The notes below the pieces were generated by a model, which was not told where the DNA came from, searched no databases, and saw only the letters and a program-made list of their open reading frames with translations. The position numbers and the translations under genes are program-made. Below, in pieces: positions 10,266 through 24,200 of a stretch of DNA of 64,000 nt. The number at the start of each line of letters is the position of its first letter. The first letter of the stretch is position 1. The stretch comes from Pohlia nutans (Eukaryota > Streptophyta > Bryopsida > Bryales > Mniaceae), in the NCBI GenBank assembly GCA_022496805.1, contig CM040090.1:10534001-10598000 (forward strand), given 5' to 3'.

Positions 10266-12283
10266 TCAACATTTGCCAACTTTTGATCTGCACAATATTT
10301 GAACCTCGGTAAGTGTGACTAGACAGGAATCGCATGGATTGAGAATCATTTTATGCTTTGCTGGCTCTGGGTCCTTTGTATGTGGCGATCGTTCATTACA
10401 GTCTAGCGTTTTTGTGAAGGACATAGCTTAAGTGAGGGATTTACATCATTGGGTGAGGTTTAGGCGGTGGTAGTGTCAACTCTGGCAACGGATCATGACC
10501 CTATTTTTAGTACCGCTTTAGTAGGAGTTTGGTCGAGTTTTTGGTAGCTTTTTTTTTTTCGTCCGAGTGATTGGTAATCAATGAGATTCCGTTATGTGTG
10601 TAGGAATCGAATTGCAAGGCTTGGAATTTAGGTTTTTACCGACAAAGTGGTATTTTGATCTCAGCTATCATGTGCTCCTGTTTAACGGCGAATTCTATCT
10701 CTATGACCAGGAGCTTTTGTTTTTGACCCTAAGTGCTTAAGTACACTTTGGAAGCTAATAGTGACTTGCAAAGCATTCATTTCTGTAGTTAAAAATGAAG
10801 GGTATGGTTTCTTCTTTCTATTATTACGTTTTAGAAGCTTTCTAAATGATTTATTCAAGCTTTCTTAATGATTTAAATATTGAAGCGGCCACTTTTGGGG
10901 AATTCGGGGTTAATTTAAGTCCAGTTCTAGGATTAGAGTCATGGCGAAGCGACAGCTCTGATATTTGGCAGTACTTTAGACCTAGAAAGAGCTGAATAGA
11001 GTATTTATGAGCTTAAGCTTTTTGATGTCAATTCTGGTGTTTTCCTTGGGTAAGCATGAAAGAGATTTTGATAGGTTAACTGACAGTCAATTCTTGTGGT
11101 TTTCTTTTCTTAGCTCCATTTGAATTCGATTGCCAGGATTCAATGGATGTTGAGTGTGTCGGTAGGTACTGTAGGGGTCATTTCGTTTTTAGAAATTAAG
11201 GATTCCTAGGGAGTGTCGGTGAGAATCATACTTGTGAAGCTGTCACAAGTTTCTAATTGCCGAATTCCTTGGTGCTTTTAGAGGATACTCTTTGCATCAC
11301 TTTAACATATGGAGTAGTGTGCTTTCATTGGGAGATCAGTACAGAGATCACTTTGGGTACAAGAGCCAAATTTGTTGAGATCAATTTTTTATCACTATGT
11401 ATGAATCTCTTCTGCAATTGCAAAGTGACAGTAGACAACCCCATTTCCATTCAAAGATGAGTGGTCATCCAAGTCATATATTTTACACCACTTGCTAATA
11501 AGTGCAACTAAGTGCAAGTACCAGGGGTCAGTGTAGGAGTATGGGATGGTTTTAGTATCTTCAATCTCAGAGGCGTTTGATGACACTGTCAAAAATTGGA
11601 GCTGATGTATTGTGGTGTCATTTGTTTTTTTTTCTTGCCTGGGTTCTAGGTCAATCTTCAAATGTGAATACAGATGCGGATGTGGATTTGAAAACTGGAA
11701 ATTCACATGTTGCCCCGGGGGTGCACTCTACATTATGTCAGAGAATCATGGCCCCCTCTAAAAACCCCTGTATATGAGGATTTATAACCTTTGTATACAA
11801 ATCTATTCCGTCCTAAATATATGTTAAATGTAAATATACGTCAATATTTTCAACTCAAAATACGTCTATTGTATATTTACGTACGGCCATGTTCAAATTG
11901 ATACCCCTTTTGTGCACTCACGTATACTTTCACAAATAGTGCGACCCCCCGGGCATGTTGCAGTATGAAGAAATAAAACGGTGTGGCTTGGTAGAATTTG
12001 GATTTTATGATTTTTTTTAAAAATCTTTAAGGATCTCGTAAGGAAGCAAAAAAATCAATTGTGACAACAAAATGTGGTCATAGATAGTTATCGAAGTCAT
12101 ATATTTGTACAGCACTTGATAATGAAGTGCAACGAAGTGTGAGTACCAGGGGTGAGTTTGATGATACGTTGTGCATGTATGTGGCGTTGGTAGGATTTGG
12201 AGATGGAGTGAATTGTTGGGGCATTCACAATATCTGGAGCTGGTTTCCGTCTACATGGGTCTGTAGACCCTTCTCGTTAAAGC
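10266..12283. other. Long leader/intergenic stretch upstream of the deacetylase
   Basis: No coding exon is convincing. The segment holds a dispersed repeat (about 11320-11530, related to 12060-12200, 16075-16300, 17190-17290, 27290-27560 and 40490-40600) and the hAT-like MITE at 11714-11953. It may be the first intron of the deacetylase gene if transcription starts near 9.2-9.6 kb. Confidence 0.4.
11714..11953. mobile_element. hAT-like MITE, copy 1
   Basis: The element has inverted ends CCCGGGGGTGCACT and GTGCGACCCCCCGGG and is flanked by an exact 8-bp duplication CATGTTGC (11706-11713 and 11954-11961). An 8-bp duplication is typical of the hAT superfamily. The second copy at 31736-32006 has a different 8-bp duplication, so the boundaries are well supported. 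Confidence 0.88.
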
Positions 12284-15200
12284 ATGACCACCGTCTCCAC
12301 TTACGAGGTAACTTCAACCCCTCCGATCGGACCCTCCCTTCTTCCTACTGATGCAAGTGCTCTGCGATGGAGGCTGCTGTCTCAGCAGCGCAATTGCAAG
12401 CCAAAGTCGGCACGGGGTGGTCTTCGGAGCCCCAAACGGTTTGGGTTGGAAACAGAGATGCAGCTAGGCAGCCTTTGGCAACGTGGCGCAGGTAGTAAAC
12501 AGGAGTCCGCTACTAGTAAGAACCCCCCCCGGCGGATCCGAGGCTCCAGGATAGACAGTAGACATGGCAACGGTGAGGCCGCAGGATCCTGGCAGTCCTC
12601 TGCATTTGGGGGCGTTGACATGCTTGTGAACTCTAGCTTGATGGCCAGTGTGCAGGCCAACATGGTGCTGATGGCTGTGGCTGTAGCGCTTGGAATCACC
12701 ACTCTGCTTCTCTTGGGCCTCTCGTAAGTCCTCCTTCTTTTTTTGCTCCTCCTCCTCTCATCGCAACCTTTGGATTCTGTTGTGAGCAATCAGTAAACAC
12801 TCGGGAAGTTCTTCTTGACAGGATACTCTGCCACCCTCTCTGGATTGTAAAGTTGACACAGAAACTTCAGCCTGATATTCTGTACCTGAAACATACGCAA
12901 GGTGACCATCATCTCTTCCCTGTTCTGCTTGTGAGGGAAAAGTAACGTCTGTGCAGTTTTTTGGTTGAGGAAAGAGAGCTATGGGAGTGAATTGTGAACG
13001 TGATCCATCTGTGATTGTGCAGAGAAAATTGTTGCTTTAACTTTGGACGACGGCCCACATGCACATATCACACCACAGGTACTTTCTGGTGGCGTTCGTT
13101 TTTGGTTGTTGTAATCTTGTGTTAACCCCTAACTGCTTTAACTGTTATCTTTGGTCGCTTCAAAATTTCAGAGATAGCAAAATTTCAGCCCACTTTAAAC
13201 GTCCATAACTTTTGTGAAAATAACAATTTCTGAGCGTGATTTTTTTCTCCTTGTAGATACTGAAACTGGTCAATCTTTTCAAAAAGAAAATTTGAAAAAA
13301 TGTTCACTGATTTTCCTCTAAAGAACTCAAAGTGACAGTATCTGTGAATTGAAAATCTGTCCGGAATGGAAGCTTTAAGTTTTAGATTAGCTCTAACATG
13401 AACCAGGTAACCACCAATGTTTTTGACCTATTATACTTGATACCAAGTCAAAATGACTAAACATGTAACGATTTTTTAATGAATTCTCAAGATAAATTGA
13501 TTATTAAAAAATTTATAGCGTTTTTACTGTATGGATGTTGTCTTATAGTTGTGCTCTACATATACTTAAGGATCGTAATGCATAAAAGTTGAATAAGATG
13601 GATATTATAACTCATCTAGTTTCTTAAGAAAGCCCTTGGGCACGTAGGGGTTAAGGCTCGTTCCTGAGTTTGAATTGTTTTGCAGTTGCTAGACATCCTC
13701 AAGGAGAATAACTGCAAAGCGACGTGGTTTGTCATCGGCGAGCACATGGAGCTATGCCCTGACGTTGTGAAACGTATTCATGCCGAAGGTGCCCTGGCCA
13801 TTCTTCCTCACCACCTACAAAAAAAACATCGTTTTGCCAAAGGATGAGGAGTTTTACTTATTTGTTTGCAATGAAATCAACTTTCGTTTGTGCCAAAGAA
13901 GAAGAACAACATCGTGTTGCCAGTCCTAGCATTTCAATAGTGCAATTGGGTTGTAATTCAGAAAGGAGGTGGGTTTTGATACTGTAAATGTGGGAGGGCG
14001 TTCAGTGTCTCATTTTATACCCAGTAAAAGAAATTGGGGATATTCTATCTGCAGGAGGTGCTTTGTAGCTCATGCGTCTGGCACTTACACAGATGGTGTG
14101 GACTGATGTAAGAGCAGGACACGAGGTGGCGAATCATATGATGCGCGATGTTGCTAGTTGGAGACTCTCCAAGGTTAGTCTGCAGCAGATTCTGGAATGT
14201 CATTTTAGAGGTCATGTTTGTCATTTTAGAAGTCATGTTTAGAGGTCATTTTACAGGTCATTTTACAGGTCATAATAAAGAGGTTTGAGTGTACACACAC
14301 GCGTGCTAGTGGGGCTAAGTACTTCAATATTGGTGGCAGAAGTACTGATTTAAGAATGTACTGATTGTGTGTTGTGAAGAGTAAGTTTGAGAAAGAGCTT
14401 CTTGATTGCGAAGATCTTCTAAGGAATTTCTTCCGTTACAACTCAACTCACAACTCAACTCCTAAACCTCTGAAGTGGTTCCGCCCTGTAAGTGTCTTCC
14501 TCGCCCCATACATATTGGTCATATGACCTAATCGGAATACTCTACTTGTGTGCCGGTTTGTAACGAGTGTATCTTACTATATATTTGTTGCGTGTTTGTG
14601 GTGCATTCAGGGACATGGTTTTTACAATCCACAGATTTTACAGACTTGCAAAGAGCATGGCTATCGAGTTGCATTGGGATCATTGTATCCCATGGACCAC
14701 ATGTTTGTGAAACAAGCAAAACTCCTTGTGAGGAATTTGCTTTGGCGGGTGAGTGCCTACCTCTGTATTCAGCTGGGCATTTTCTTTCGACCTCAATGTC
14801 TGTTAATCAGTGTGACAATATCCAATATAGTGGAACTGCCGTGTTGCATTATTTGATACGCTGAATTATATCCCTTGTCGTTAACCCTAACAAAATGTAG
14901 AAATCATGTACCTTTTGAACAAGAGAAATATGCTTTGAAAGATATTATTGTAATCGACTATTCGCTTCCAAAGTGGATTTTCTGTTTTTAGCCTGGACAC
15001 TTGGGGGTTAATTAAACATTGTACTGAAGTATTACAACAGGTTTGCAACTTCATATGCGAATTGTTTGGAAGTCTTGGAAGTCTTCATATATCTAATCAC
15101 TGTAATGGGTGTCACTGCTGTTGCAGATTCATCCAGGTGCAATCATCATCTTACATGATCGACTTCCGCAGTCTGCGCAAACACCAGAGGTACTAATCAC

Positions 15201-15638
15201 AAGCCCTAAGCGCCCACTGTGTATTTTCTGTAGTGTAGCAAAATTCAACCTCCTGCTGCAAATCATCTGTTTGTGTGAAAATGACTTCAGTTTGACACGA
15301 TCGACACTGTTGATCTTGTTGTATAAAACAAGAGCTGTAAAATGACGTATTGCAATCCGAAAACCGAGGTAAAATGAGAGAATGCTACCGTTTCTAAGTT
15401 CAGTGATGCAGATGGCCATATTGGGCGTTTTAGATGCTTCGGGGTTAAACTCTGTGACAATGTGAGATGCATTAATTGTCCTGTAGGACTGAACGTTTTC
15501 ATGATTGTGTGTGTGATTCAGGTGCTGCGGCTCCTTTTGCCGGAGCTGAAGAAACGTGGCTACAAGATCGTGACGCTGTCTGAGCTTGACGAGTCACTGA
15601 GCAACACCGTCAAGCCGCATGAGCCGCATAGCGACTAA
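12284..15638 (+). CDS. Membrane-anchored polysaccharide deacetylase (NodB/CE4 family)
   Basis: Nine exons give 386 residues: 12284-12723, 12822-12901, 13023-13078, 13686-13788, 14118-14173, 14380-14487, 14611-14748, 15127-15189, 15522-15638. All phases join and all junctions are GT-AG. Residues 125-148 are a hydrophobic signal-anchor, so the catalytic part is predicted to be lumenal or extracellular. NodB motifs are visible: TLDDGPH (exon 3; metal-binding and base Asp), HEVANH (exon 5; metal-binding His pair), RPGHG (exon 6/7 junction) and LHD (exon 8). CE4 enzymes remove N- or O-acetyl groups from glycans; the plant members are not well characterised, so substrate is unknown. The start is the first ATG in the exon 1 frame, and an internal Met before the anchor is an alternative. 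Two introns contain TTAA-flanked MITEs. The 3' end is duplicated as a pseudogene at 26.2-26.8 kb. Confidence 0.85.
13122..13654. mobile_element. piggyBac-type MITE in deacetylase intron 3
   Basis: TTAACCCCTAACTGC on the left and GCACGTAGGGGTTAA on the right give TTAA-flanked inverted ends. It is 533 bp, non-coding, and fills most of the intron between 13078 and 13686. Confidence 0.75.
14881..15011. mobile_element. Short TTAA-flanked element in deacetylase intron 7
   Basis: TTAACCCTAACAAA on the left and ACACTTGGGGGTTAA on the right. The inverted similarity is short, so this is either a deleted piggyBac-type MITE or chance. Confidence 0.45.
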
Positions 15639-16456
15639 TTTTCGACATACCTGCTAGAATTCCTTCCCATCCCCAAGAGAGACAAACATAGTGAGCTAAT
15701 TTTGTGACCTAACCTTGGAGCGAAGGCTTTTTCCCTTGGTGTAGAATATGTACCTTCGTACTCAACTCTGGTAGATTAATTAATACCTGATCCTTTCTTC
15801 AGTTCTTTTTGTATCTTTTGAATCCGGGCCGACGCCAAGATTCATTCAGGAACATACGCTTGACATGAGAACAATGTTTCTTACATGCTGGTCAGAATAC
15901 CGGCCTGAAAATCAGCAGCAGCATACATGCATGCCATGGGTGTTATCTCATGCTTTCGTTAAGAGTCTGTGTAGACTGATGAAGGATGATCTGTTGTTAC
16001 CTTGTGTGCTGGAGAAAGAAAAGTTATGGTAGAGAGGATACTCTCATCTTCACTCGGAATGGGAGATCACTGTAGAGCTGTGGAGAGATCACTTTAGGTT
16101 AAAGAGTTAAATTTATTGACATCAAATTTTTGTTGGAGAGATAACTTTGGGTACAAGAGTTAGACGTGGTGACATCCAGTATGTGTGAGGTTGTAGACTG
16201 CAAACAACACCATTTTCATTCAAAGATCAATAGCCATTCAGCCAAGTCGTGTTGCACACCAGAGTCCCATAAAGTGTAAGAATAAACAAGTTGCTGGTAA
16301 CAGTACTAGTTCAATGAAATTTATAATGAGATTTTCTGACTCAGTATTGGAGATGGAATCAGGTCCTCTACCTCATTTGCATTAGCTCATCTTTCCTAAT
16401 ACCGTAGTTAATGTAGGCTGATGAAGGATGATCTCTTCTTTGAAATGAACTGGTGC
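15639..16456. other. 3' flank of the deacetylase, duplicated region
   Basis: No gene. This stretch, together with 15.1-15.64 kb, is closely matched at 26190-27640. It includes the dispersed AGAGATCACTTTGGGTACA repeat seen at several places in the window. Confidence 0.7.
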
Positions 16457-16729
16457 ATACCGTAGTACCATAGCAGGTTCGTCCTAAAATTATTCTAAAA
16501 ATAAAAAACGTAAAAATTAGAAAATTCTGAAGGCAGAAAAACGAAAATAGAATAAATTAGTTTTAGATTTTTTTTTTAATTTCTTAGCTATTTAAGGTCA
16601 TTTTTACTGATTTTTTTTGCTAAAAAACGAAAATTGAGAAATTCAGTTTTCGAGAGGCAAACCTTATTTTTTCAAAAATAAATAAATATTCGTTCGCCAG
16701 GTGGCGAACCTGCTATGGTGTTACGGTAT
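16457..16729. mobile_element. MITE with about 25-bp terminal inverted repeats
   Basis: The left end ATACCGTAGTACCATAGCAG and the right end CTGCTATGGTGTTACGGTAT are inverted repeats with two mismatches, continuing into GGTTCG/CGAACC. The interior is A/T-homopolymer rich and non-coding. Superfamily is not assigned. Confidence 0.75.
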
Positions 16730-16814
16730 CATTCTGTTGACATATCATTCTTGTTGGTAGCCATGTCATCAAAGTGGGCGAATTGAGGAGTTCCGGCGAG
16801 TCTCTTACTAGGTA

Positions 16815-17065
16815 CTCCCTCTGTCCCAAAGTTATTGTCATGTTTGAAAGTCATGTTTGAAAGTGCTGTTTTAAGTAGGTCAAAAAAATACTTCCTTGAG
16901 GCTAATTTTATTTAGGTTGCAATGAACACATGCAATGTTCTTCAATCATTCTAGTGACATAATTTGGAACCTTTTTTAATCATGTTTCTTACAATATGAT
17001 CAATGAAATTGGCTCAAAGAAATACCAAGCAAACAAGTTGGACAATAACTTTGGGACTGAGGGAG
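16815..17065. mobile_element. Stowaway-like MITE, copy 1
   Basis: Ends CTCCCTCTGTCCCAAAGTTA and AACTTTGGGACTGAGGGAG, flanked by TA (16813-16814, 17066-17067). These are the classical termini and target duplication of Stowaway (Tc1/mariner) MITEs of plants. The sequence matches 59149-59402 in inverted orientation nearly throughout. Confidence 0.92.
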
Positions 17066-17306
17066 TATCATACTTTGCCTACTTTGTGGACTCTGGATTT
17101 GGCATCTCCCCTTCTGTTACCTTGTGTACTGGAGAAAGAAAAGTTATGGAAGAGAGGATACTCTCATCGTCACTCTCAATGCGAGATCAGTATAGAGCTG
17201 TGGCGAGATCACATTGGGTTAAAGAGTCAGTATGTATGAATTTTAGATCACTTTGGGTACAAGAGTTAAATGTGTTGAGATCAAAATTTTATCAATATGT
17301 ACAGTA

Positions 17307-17716
17307 CTCCTTTTGTCCCATAATAGATGAAAAAAATAAAATTGTCCCACATTACTTGATGCAATATATTTATTCAATTTGAAGTTGTTCTACAAAATTC
17401 CAACAAAGAAAAATCACAAGACCTGTGCACATGGAATGTTTTTTTTTTGTCTACAAGTGAAGCTTGTCTTTGGTCACACGTGAATCACAAACATCATTTG
17501 CCCCAACTAATACCAATGCTAGCATATGTTCGTTGCTACAATGAACATCATCATGTTGCCACATGCCACATATCAGCGAAAAAATATGACACTGCTTCCA
17601 TAGGCAACTACTCCAAAATAAAGACTTACTGTATTTAGACATTTGATGAAACCATTCTAGTTTGCTTAACTTCTTGTTCTTTTTCAAAAGCATCATCTAT
17701 TATGCGATGGAGGGAA
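17307..17716. mobile_element. Stowaway-like MITE, second subfamily
   Basis: Left end CTCCTTTTGTCCCATAATAG and right end CTATTATGCGATGGAGGGAA, flanked by TA (17305-17306, 17717-17718). It is 410 bp and non-coding. It is absent from the duplicated copy at 26-28 kb. Confidence 0.82.
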
Positions 17717-18277
17717 TATGAATTTCTTATGCTAAACGCAAGGTTGTAAAGCACTATAAGTGACAGCCAAGTCGTGATAAACCAATGAAGTGTATAAATG
17801 ACTGCGTTGTTGGTAACAGAATAAAATTTATGAATAGATGTGTTGTTGTTGGTAACGGAATCAGGTCCTCTACCTCATTTTGAATTAGCTCATCTTGGCT
17901 AATAATTTTGGTTAGTCAAAGATGTGAATGTCACAATAATAAATTTTGAACACCTCTTTGTTTTTATTTCACAGGTTGTTGAAAGACATCAAATTTCCTG
18001 TTCTGTTTGAAATATTCATACCGTGGACCTAAAGTTGCTGACCTATCACCTTCAGAAAAAAAACCACTCGGTAGCAGAAAGACTTCCTTTCTAACTTCAC
18101 CGAACTTGTAGATTCTGTGAACTCCCATCTACTACTACTTTTACCTCAAATTCTATCAGCATGCATTCAAGACTCTGAATTTGAACTACACTGCTTCCTT
18201 CTCTAATAAGTATCTACAAAGTAACCTGACAGACCAGACAGGTTGGAGGACGCTGCCGCAGTAAGCTATGGTGTCAA
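17717..18277. other. Repeat-derived spacer between convergent genes
   Basis: The deacetylase (+) and the wall-protein gene (-) end towards each other here. The segment shares sequence with 16290-16400 and with 28140-28370, including TTTCACAGGTTGTTGAAAG. No exon was recognised. Confidence 0.6.
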
Positions 18278-21200
18278 TTAATTGAACCAGTTGTCAATGA
18301 GGGTGACACACAAAGCTGCTGGGTCCCCAACACCCGCACAGCCGCTCACGAGCTCCTCGTCGTCCGAAGCCGAGAGCATTTGTTTTGCCTTGAGCAGAAG
18401 TGCCCTCTTCACCTTCATTGGAAACCTCTTCTGTCCCTGCCACCCCAATTCCAAATAGACGTCATATTTAACACCAAGACAACTTGACACTAGTAGCAAA
18501 TGTGTCGCTTTTCACTAAGAAATGAAATCGCGCCAGGCACATGGGTTGTGTCAATGTTGATGAGTAGTTTTGGTCACAAGAAGACAGAAATATAAGTATA
18601 ATATTCCAGTACTGTTCATTGTTTCCATAAAGTGAGGAATGAAAAACGACAAGTTTACTACTAGTGTGACATCAAAACATCGATCATATAATATCATGTA
18701 CCATCAATACAACATAACATCAGACAAACTTATTAAGAAAAAAACAAACACATGTTCTGTTGTGAATGCATTTAGAAGTTTTTTTATACCCTAAAGTAGT
18801 GTTATTGAAATGGGTTTAGTATATGTTTGTTGAAGTATGTAAATTGTTTTGTGGGTAGAACCAAGCTTACCTCAAACTTGCAAAACTTGCAGTCAGCAGC
18901 AAAAATTCCGGTTGTAAGATAATCATCTTCACTACCAGCTATAAATACTTTGGCTGCTTGGGTAGGTGTCATGCCACGAGCTTGATGCAACTTCATGTAG
19001 ACTTCTTTGGTCTCTTGATATGTTTGTCCTGTGAGTTGAATGCAATTTAATGTCAAATGTTGAATATTTCTCAAATTACTCGTTTGTGAAAGAAATGATT
19101 ATTTATCAATCTAGTGATATAAATATGTTCGCTGCTCCATTTCTTTAGCCCAAGTGATATCTAAGCTTTTGTAAAACAAATTTAAAATTTTAGTATAATT
19201 TTATGTTTATCGTGATTGGTAAAGAGCGTTATTTGTACCAAGAATGCCATGAACCATAGGAGAAACCTTGATTTCTTTCATTTGGAAATTAATCTACAAC
19301 ATTGTCAATAAAAAATGTACATCAAAAATCAATCGTTAAAAAATTTTGCATTGGGATTTTTAAAGAATTATAAAATAAATATAAATGATGATTATATATA
19401 ACAATGATACTTACATAATTAGCCCCAGATCCATGAATTCCAAATGTAGGCTTCATGATGGTAACATTGAAGTCTACGGTGTCAGGAATTCTGACATGAA
19501 CATAAGTTGGATAATAGCTGATTGTCATTCGAGTTGTCTGACTAATGTACTCATGAGCTTTAGGTAAATCCACCTACACATTAATGGTTTTTTGTACTTA
19601 TTATTTTTAAATGTTAATGTTAGATGCCAATAGCTCATAATATGTCACTCTATAAATTTATTCAAATAATTTAAAAATTTCTATATACGTTTAATAATTA
19701 ATAATACGATTATCATTGTTGATGGTAATTTTATTTTATGATATCTAATACACAATCAAAATCATGTCATTTTTATTATTAGATGTTAAAATCTTACATT
19801 ATTAATTTTTACAATAGATTGATTGACTTTTGGTTGACTTTCATTCAAACGCGGATGTACATTGATAAGAATGTTGTAATCTTGATATACAACACCAATC
19901 ATTGAAATGAACTGCAAACATGTTAAATCAAATTACACTTATTGAATTTATTTTGTTTTCGTCGTTAATATATTTTTGTTTTCAACTATATAAATTTCAA
20001 AATATCATAAACTTATCATATAATTATATATGTTTCAGCGTTCTAAAAAAAACTTACAGAGCTTCCTTTATGTATGCCTTGAAATACGTGCATGTTGATT
20101 TGCAATTTTGTATCACTAACAACACAATAATCACGATTGTTTTTGCCATGGAAATTAAATCGCTCGCCATGTTTACCAAAGAAGTGAGGATCTCCTTGAA
20201 CAACAACATGGTGGGGCATAGGTGGTGGTGTCGAACAATCACACATTGGAGGGGGTGGTGCATCTGGAGCACTTTCTGCAGTAAATGCTGGAGGAGGATA
20301 AGTTTTCTTTACAAGTTTTGGTGGTGGAGGTGATACCATAGGTGCAGGGGCAGGAGCTGGCATTGGTGGTGGTGGTGGAGGACGAGATGGAGGAGGAGGT
20401 GATGGCGGAGGAGGCGATGGAGGTGGTGGTGATGGAGGAGGAGGTGATGGCGGGGGAGGTAATGGAGGTGGTGGTGAAGGTGGAGGAGGTGATGGCGGAG
20501 GAGGTGATGGAGGTGGTGGAGACGGAGATGGAGGGGGAGGAGATGGTGGAGGAGGAGATGGAGGTGGTGGAGATGGCGGGGGAGGAGAAGGAGGTGGTGG
20601 AGAAGGTGGAGGAGGAGATGGCGGAGGAGGAGATGGCGGGGGAGGAGAAGGAGGTGGTGGAGAAGGTGGAGGAGGAGATGGCGGAGGAGGAGATGGCGGG
20701 GGAGGAGACGGAGGTGGTGGAGATGGCGGGGGAGGAGACGGAGGTGGTGGAGATGGCGGTGGTGGAGAAGGCGGGGGAGGAGACGGAGGTGGTAGAGATG
20801 ATGGGGGATGGTGAGGAGGATGGTGGTGATGTTTCTTTTTTGGAGGTGGCGGTGGAGGAGGTGAAGGTGATGGAGGTGGAGGAGATGGAGGTGGAGGACT
20901 TGGCGGAGGTGGCGATGGTGGAGGCGGAGGTGGTGGAGGTGGAAGTATACATTCAGGAGGCACCCAATCACAAAGAGGGGGAGGTGGTCCCGGACATGAG
21001 TCATCTGCATTTAGCATGAAAACTTTCAAACATATTCATATTAAAAATCTCAAATAGTGTTTTGTTAATAATATTTATGATTAAATTTTAGTAAAACTGA
21101 AAATTCTCAAATTAAATTCAGAAACCAATAAAAAAAAAGTTGTAAAAGAATTCATAGACTTAAAACCTTCATAAAAAAATACTTTTTCAAAAAACTTACC

Positions 21201-24200
21201 ATCTATAGGATTACTAAGAAAAAGGTCACTAGAAGGTGGCATCTGCAAAATAATATAATTAAAACTTAGTGTTTTGAAATAATTTCATAGTTTTGAGTGT
21301 AAAATTGGAAATAAAAATTATTGCTATATATGCAAAATATAAATAGCCAATAAATGAATAATACTGAATATTGATCTTGTTTGCTTGGGCAAAAATTGCA
21401 AGCCCGTCCACCACAATAAATAGCCATATCATTCTGCATACAAAACATGCACAAAATCATTAATACATTTGCAATCTCATTATATTAAAAATTACGTTTA
21501 TTTCAAACATTTGATTTTAAAAAATAACCTTGGTCCATTTTTCTTACCTTCTCTCGACATCTTGTAAATGTAGCATTTGCAAAGCTGTTTACTACAACAG
21601 CACGGCCACCCTACAATTCATTTCAAAGATATGAAAATTCGGTTATTTATGAATTTACAAGAATAAATGATTAAATAAATAATTTACAAACATTAATTTT
21701 TGTATCCTATTTGTGCATCTTGTGAAACATTAAGCATAAAATCAATTTTTTAAACTTTAAAGCAATTGTACACACCATAGAGTCGGTGCCTGAAAAATCA
21801 GTCATGTATGCATTGAATTCTACTCCATGTGTTCGTCCATGCCCAGCTTGTAACTCAACATCACCTCCTGATTTCTATAGGAAAACAAATATCTTTAGAT
21901 TATCATTTCAAGTATATCCTATTTCATATTTTAATTTATGATCAATATTTTTTATTCAATAATATGAAATGATAACTAAAAAAGTAAGATTTTCTAAGTA
22001 GAATCTAAATTGATTATATAATTTTTGGAATGTGATTGCTAAACAAGTTTTGCTTCATTTTGATGTTCTAGATGTATCATTTTAAAAGTTTTTGTTGTTT
22101 TTATAAATTGGAAAAAAATCATTAGAAAAGAAAATAAACAAATCATTATGATAATTCAAGTAATGAAATTTACCAATGCAGTGTTATTGTGGAAACTTGT
22201 TATTTTCAAATGTCCAATTGCTCCACTTGAAAGATATGCCAACAAAATGGCTCCTCCATCAACCTATGTATACAAATTTATAAACAACTCAACAAATAAA
22301 CCTCCATTCTCTCTTAGCATCGAAATGTATTTTAAAGAAAAACCTTAGATAATTAAGAGAAGTGTAATTACATCCATGGTCAAATATTGGAATTTAGTAA
22401 ACTAACCCATGCAGTGTTGTTGACAAAGCTGCAAGTAGTACATTCAAATTTAGCACCACCATCATGTTTGCAAAAAGGAGGTGCATCATCCACATAAACA
22501 GCACCACCCCAACTAGCTTCATTACTCCAAAATGCAGTGTTGACAACAGTTACACAAGTGGTTAATCCACACTCATCTTGTGTAACAGTCATAGGATATT
22601 CTTCTGCTGATCCTATAAATAAAGCTGCTCCTCTTGAAGCCTACACCATTTTCAATTGGTAAATGTCACAAACAAATACTATTGGATCATATTTAAATAT
22701 TATATTCTATGTACTTTTTGAACACTCACTTTAAAACTCCATCAAATTCCATCATATATGTCAATTTAAACAATCATTCAAATAAGTCCCTACAAGAATA
22801 CACTTGCACTTATTTTAAGACTAATAAAATTTAAACAAATGATTATATGTTGTATTCTGATTATAGAACATACTATATTTTTTTCGAAGACGCAACTACG
22901 GATGTGAGCTAAGCCTCCTGCTTTCACCATCACTGCGCCTCCACTTCCTGAAACTGTATTGTTGTGGAAAAAGACATTGAGTGCGAGAAGGCGACCACCT
23001 TCACTACGGATGTTACCAGATACTAGGACAGCAGCTCCTTCACTACATGATCCTCCTGTAATCTCTAAATTCTTAAGAGTGAGCGTGCCACCAATACCAA
23101 CTATAAATATTTGGCCCATTCCTCCACCATCAATCATACATGGGTCTTCTCCACATATGCCCACAATTGTTATCTTGGATACGACGTCGGGAAGTGGCAA
23201 TGATTCTACAACAAACAAGAGGGTTTAGCTTTATATAAAGAATAATTAATTTGAAGACATAAAAGAAGATGTTAAATATTTTTAAACACAAGAACTAGTA
23301 AATATACAATTCTATTAAGCTTATCTATGTGGGTACCATTTTTGCCACAATTTGTTCATTTATTTGTATAATATTCACCAAAATGGTGGTAAGCTATTCA
23401 ATAATTAATAATTTATAGGACCTTGCTTTTCCTAATAGAGACACTAGTAAAGAAGCAAAAAGACCATGAATGTTTCAAATTGGAGGGTTCAAATTAACAT
23501 CATTCCTTTAGTTTTGAAATTTTAACCCTTAAAAGGCCCTTGGGATTCCTTTTTACAACCAGTATTTAACTTTATAATTGTTCAATTGTAGTTTAATACA
23601 TGAATTGTGATATATTATTATATACATATTGTCATGATTATTGATTTTACTTTGTACTAAAAAGTATTTGGTCACCATTTTATTTTGATGAAATACCACC
23701 AAATACAGAATATATTACATGACCACAAAGGGCTTTCAGGCCGTTCAAGGGTTAAGCACAAGAACTCTTTAATTGCACTAGTAGCAGAACCGTTGTTTTT
23801 CATTCTCCATTTTGTGAAAATAGTGAACAGTGACAGAATATTGTGCCTAAATTTTTGTCGTCTTATGACCAAAACCACTCACCAGCATCGATGCAACCCA
23901 TGTGCCTAGGGCTGTTTCATTCCTTTTTCATCTTTAGTAAGTGAAAAAAACACATTTCCTCCTAGTGTTGGAGTCAAAACATGCTTTTAAGAGATAGCTT
24001 TTGACAAATTTGATTCTAGTAAATTGTCACTAAGTACTCAAAGTGTATAACATGCGTATCAAGTAAAAAAATGTTATATCTTCTGTTGCAAAAGTTGAAC
24101 CATTGCGCGACTATAGTGAGTACCAACCTGAGACATCAATTTCATTCGTGATGATAATCTGTTGGACTTTCCAGAGAAGGGCTTGCACCAAGCATAGTGC

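Noticed and set aside
12127..12351. Upstream plus-strand frame before the deacetylase
   Set aside because: It derives from the dispersed repeat also present at 11460 and 16260 and does not join exon 1 in phase.
20239..21019. Long open frames on both strands overlapping the proline tract
   Set aside because: They are other-frame readings of the 15-bp minisatellite that encodes SPPPP; only the minus-strand frame that splices into neighbouring exons fits a gene.
22380..22592. Separate small beta-helix gene
   Set aside because: Splice phases show it is exon 6 of the larger wall-protein gene.
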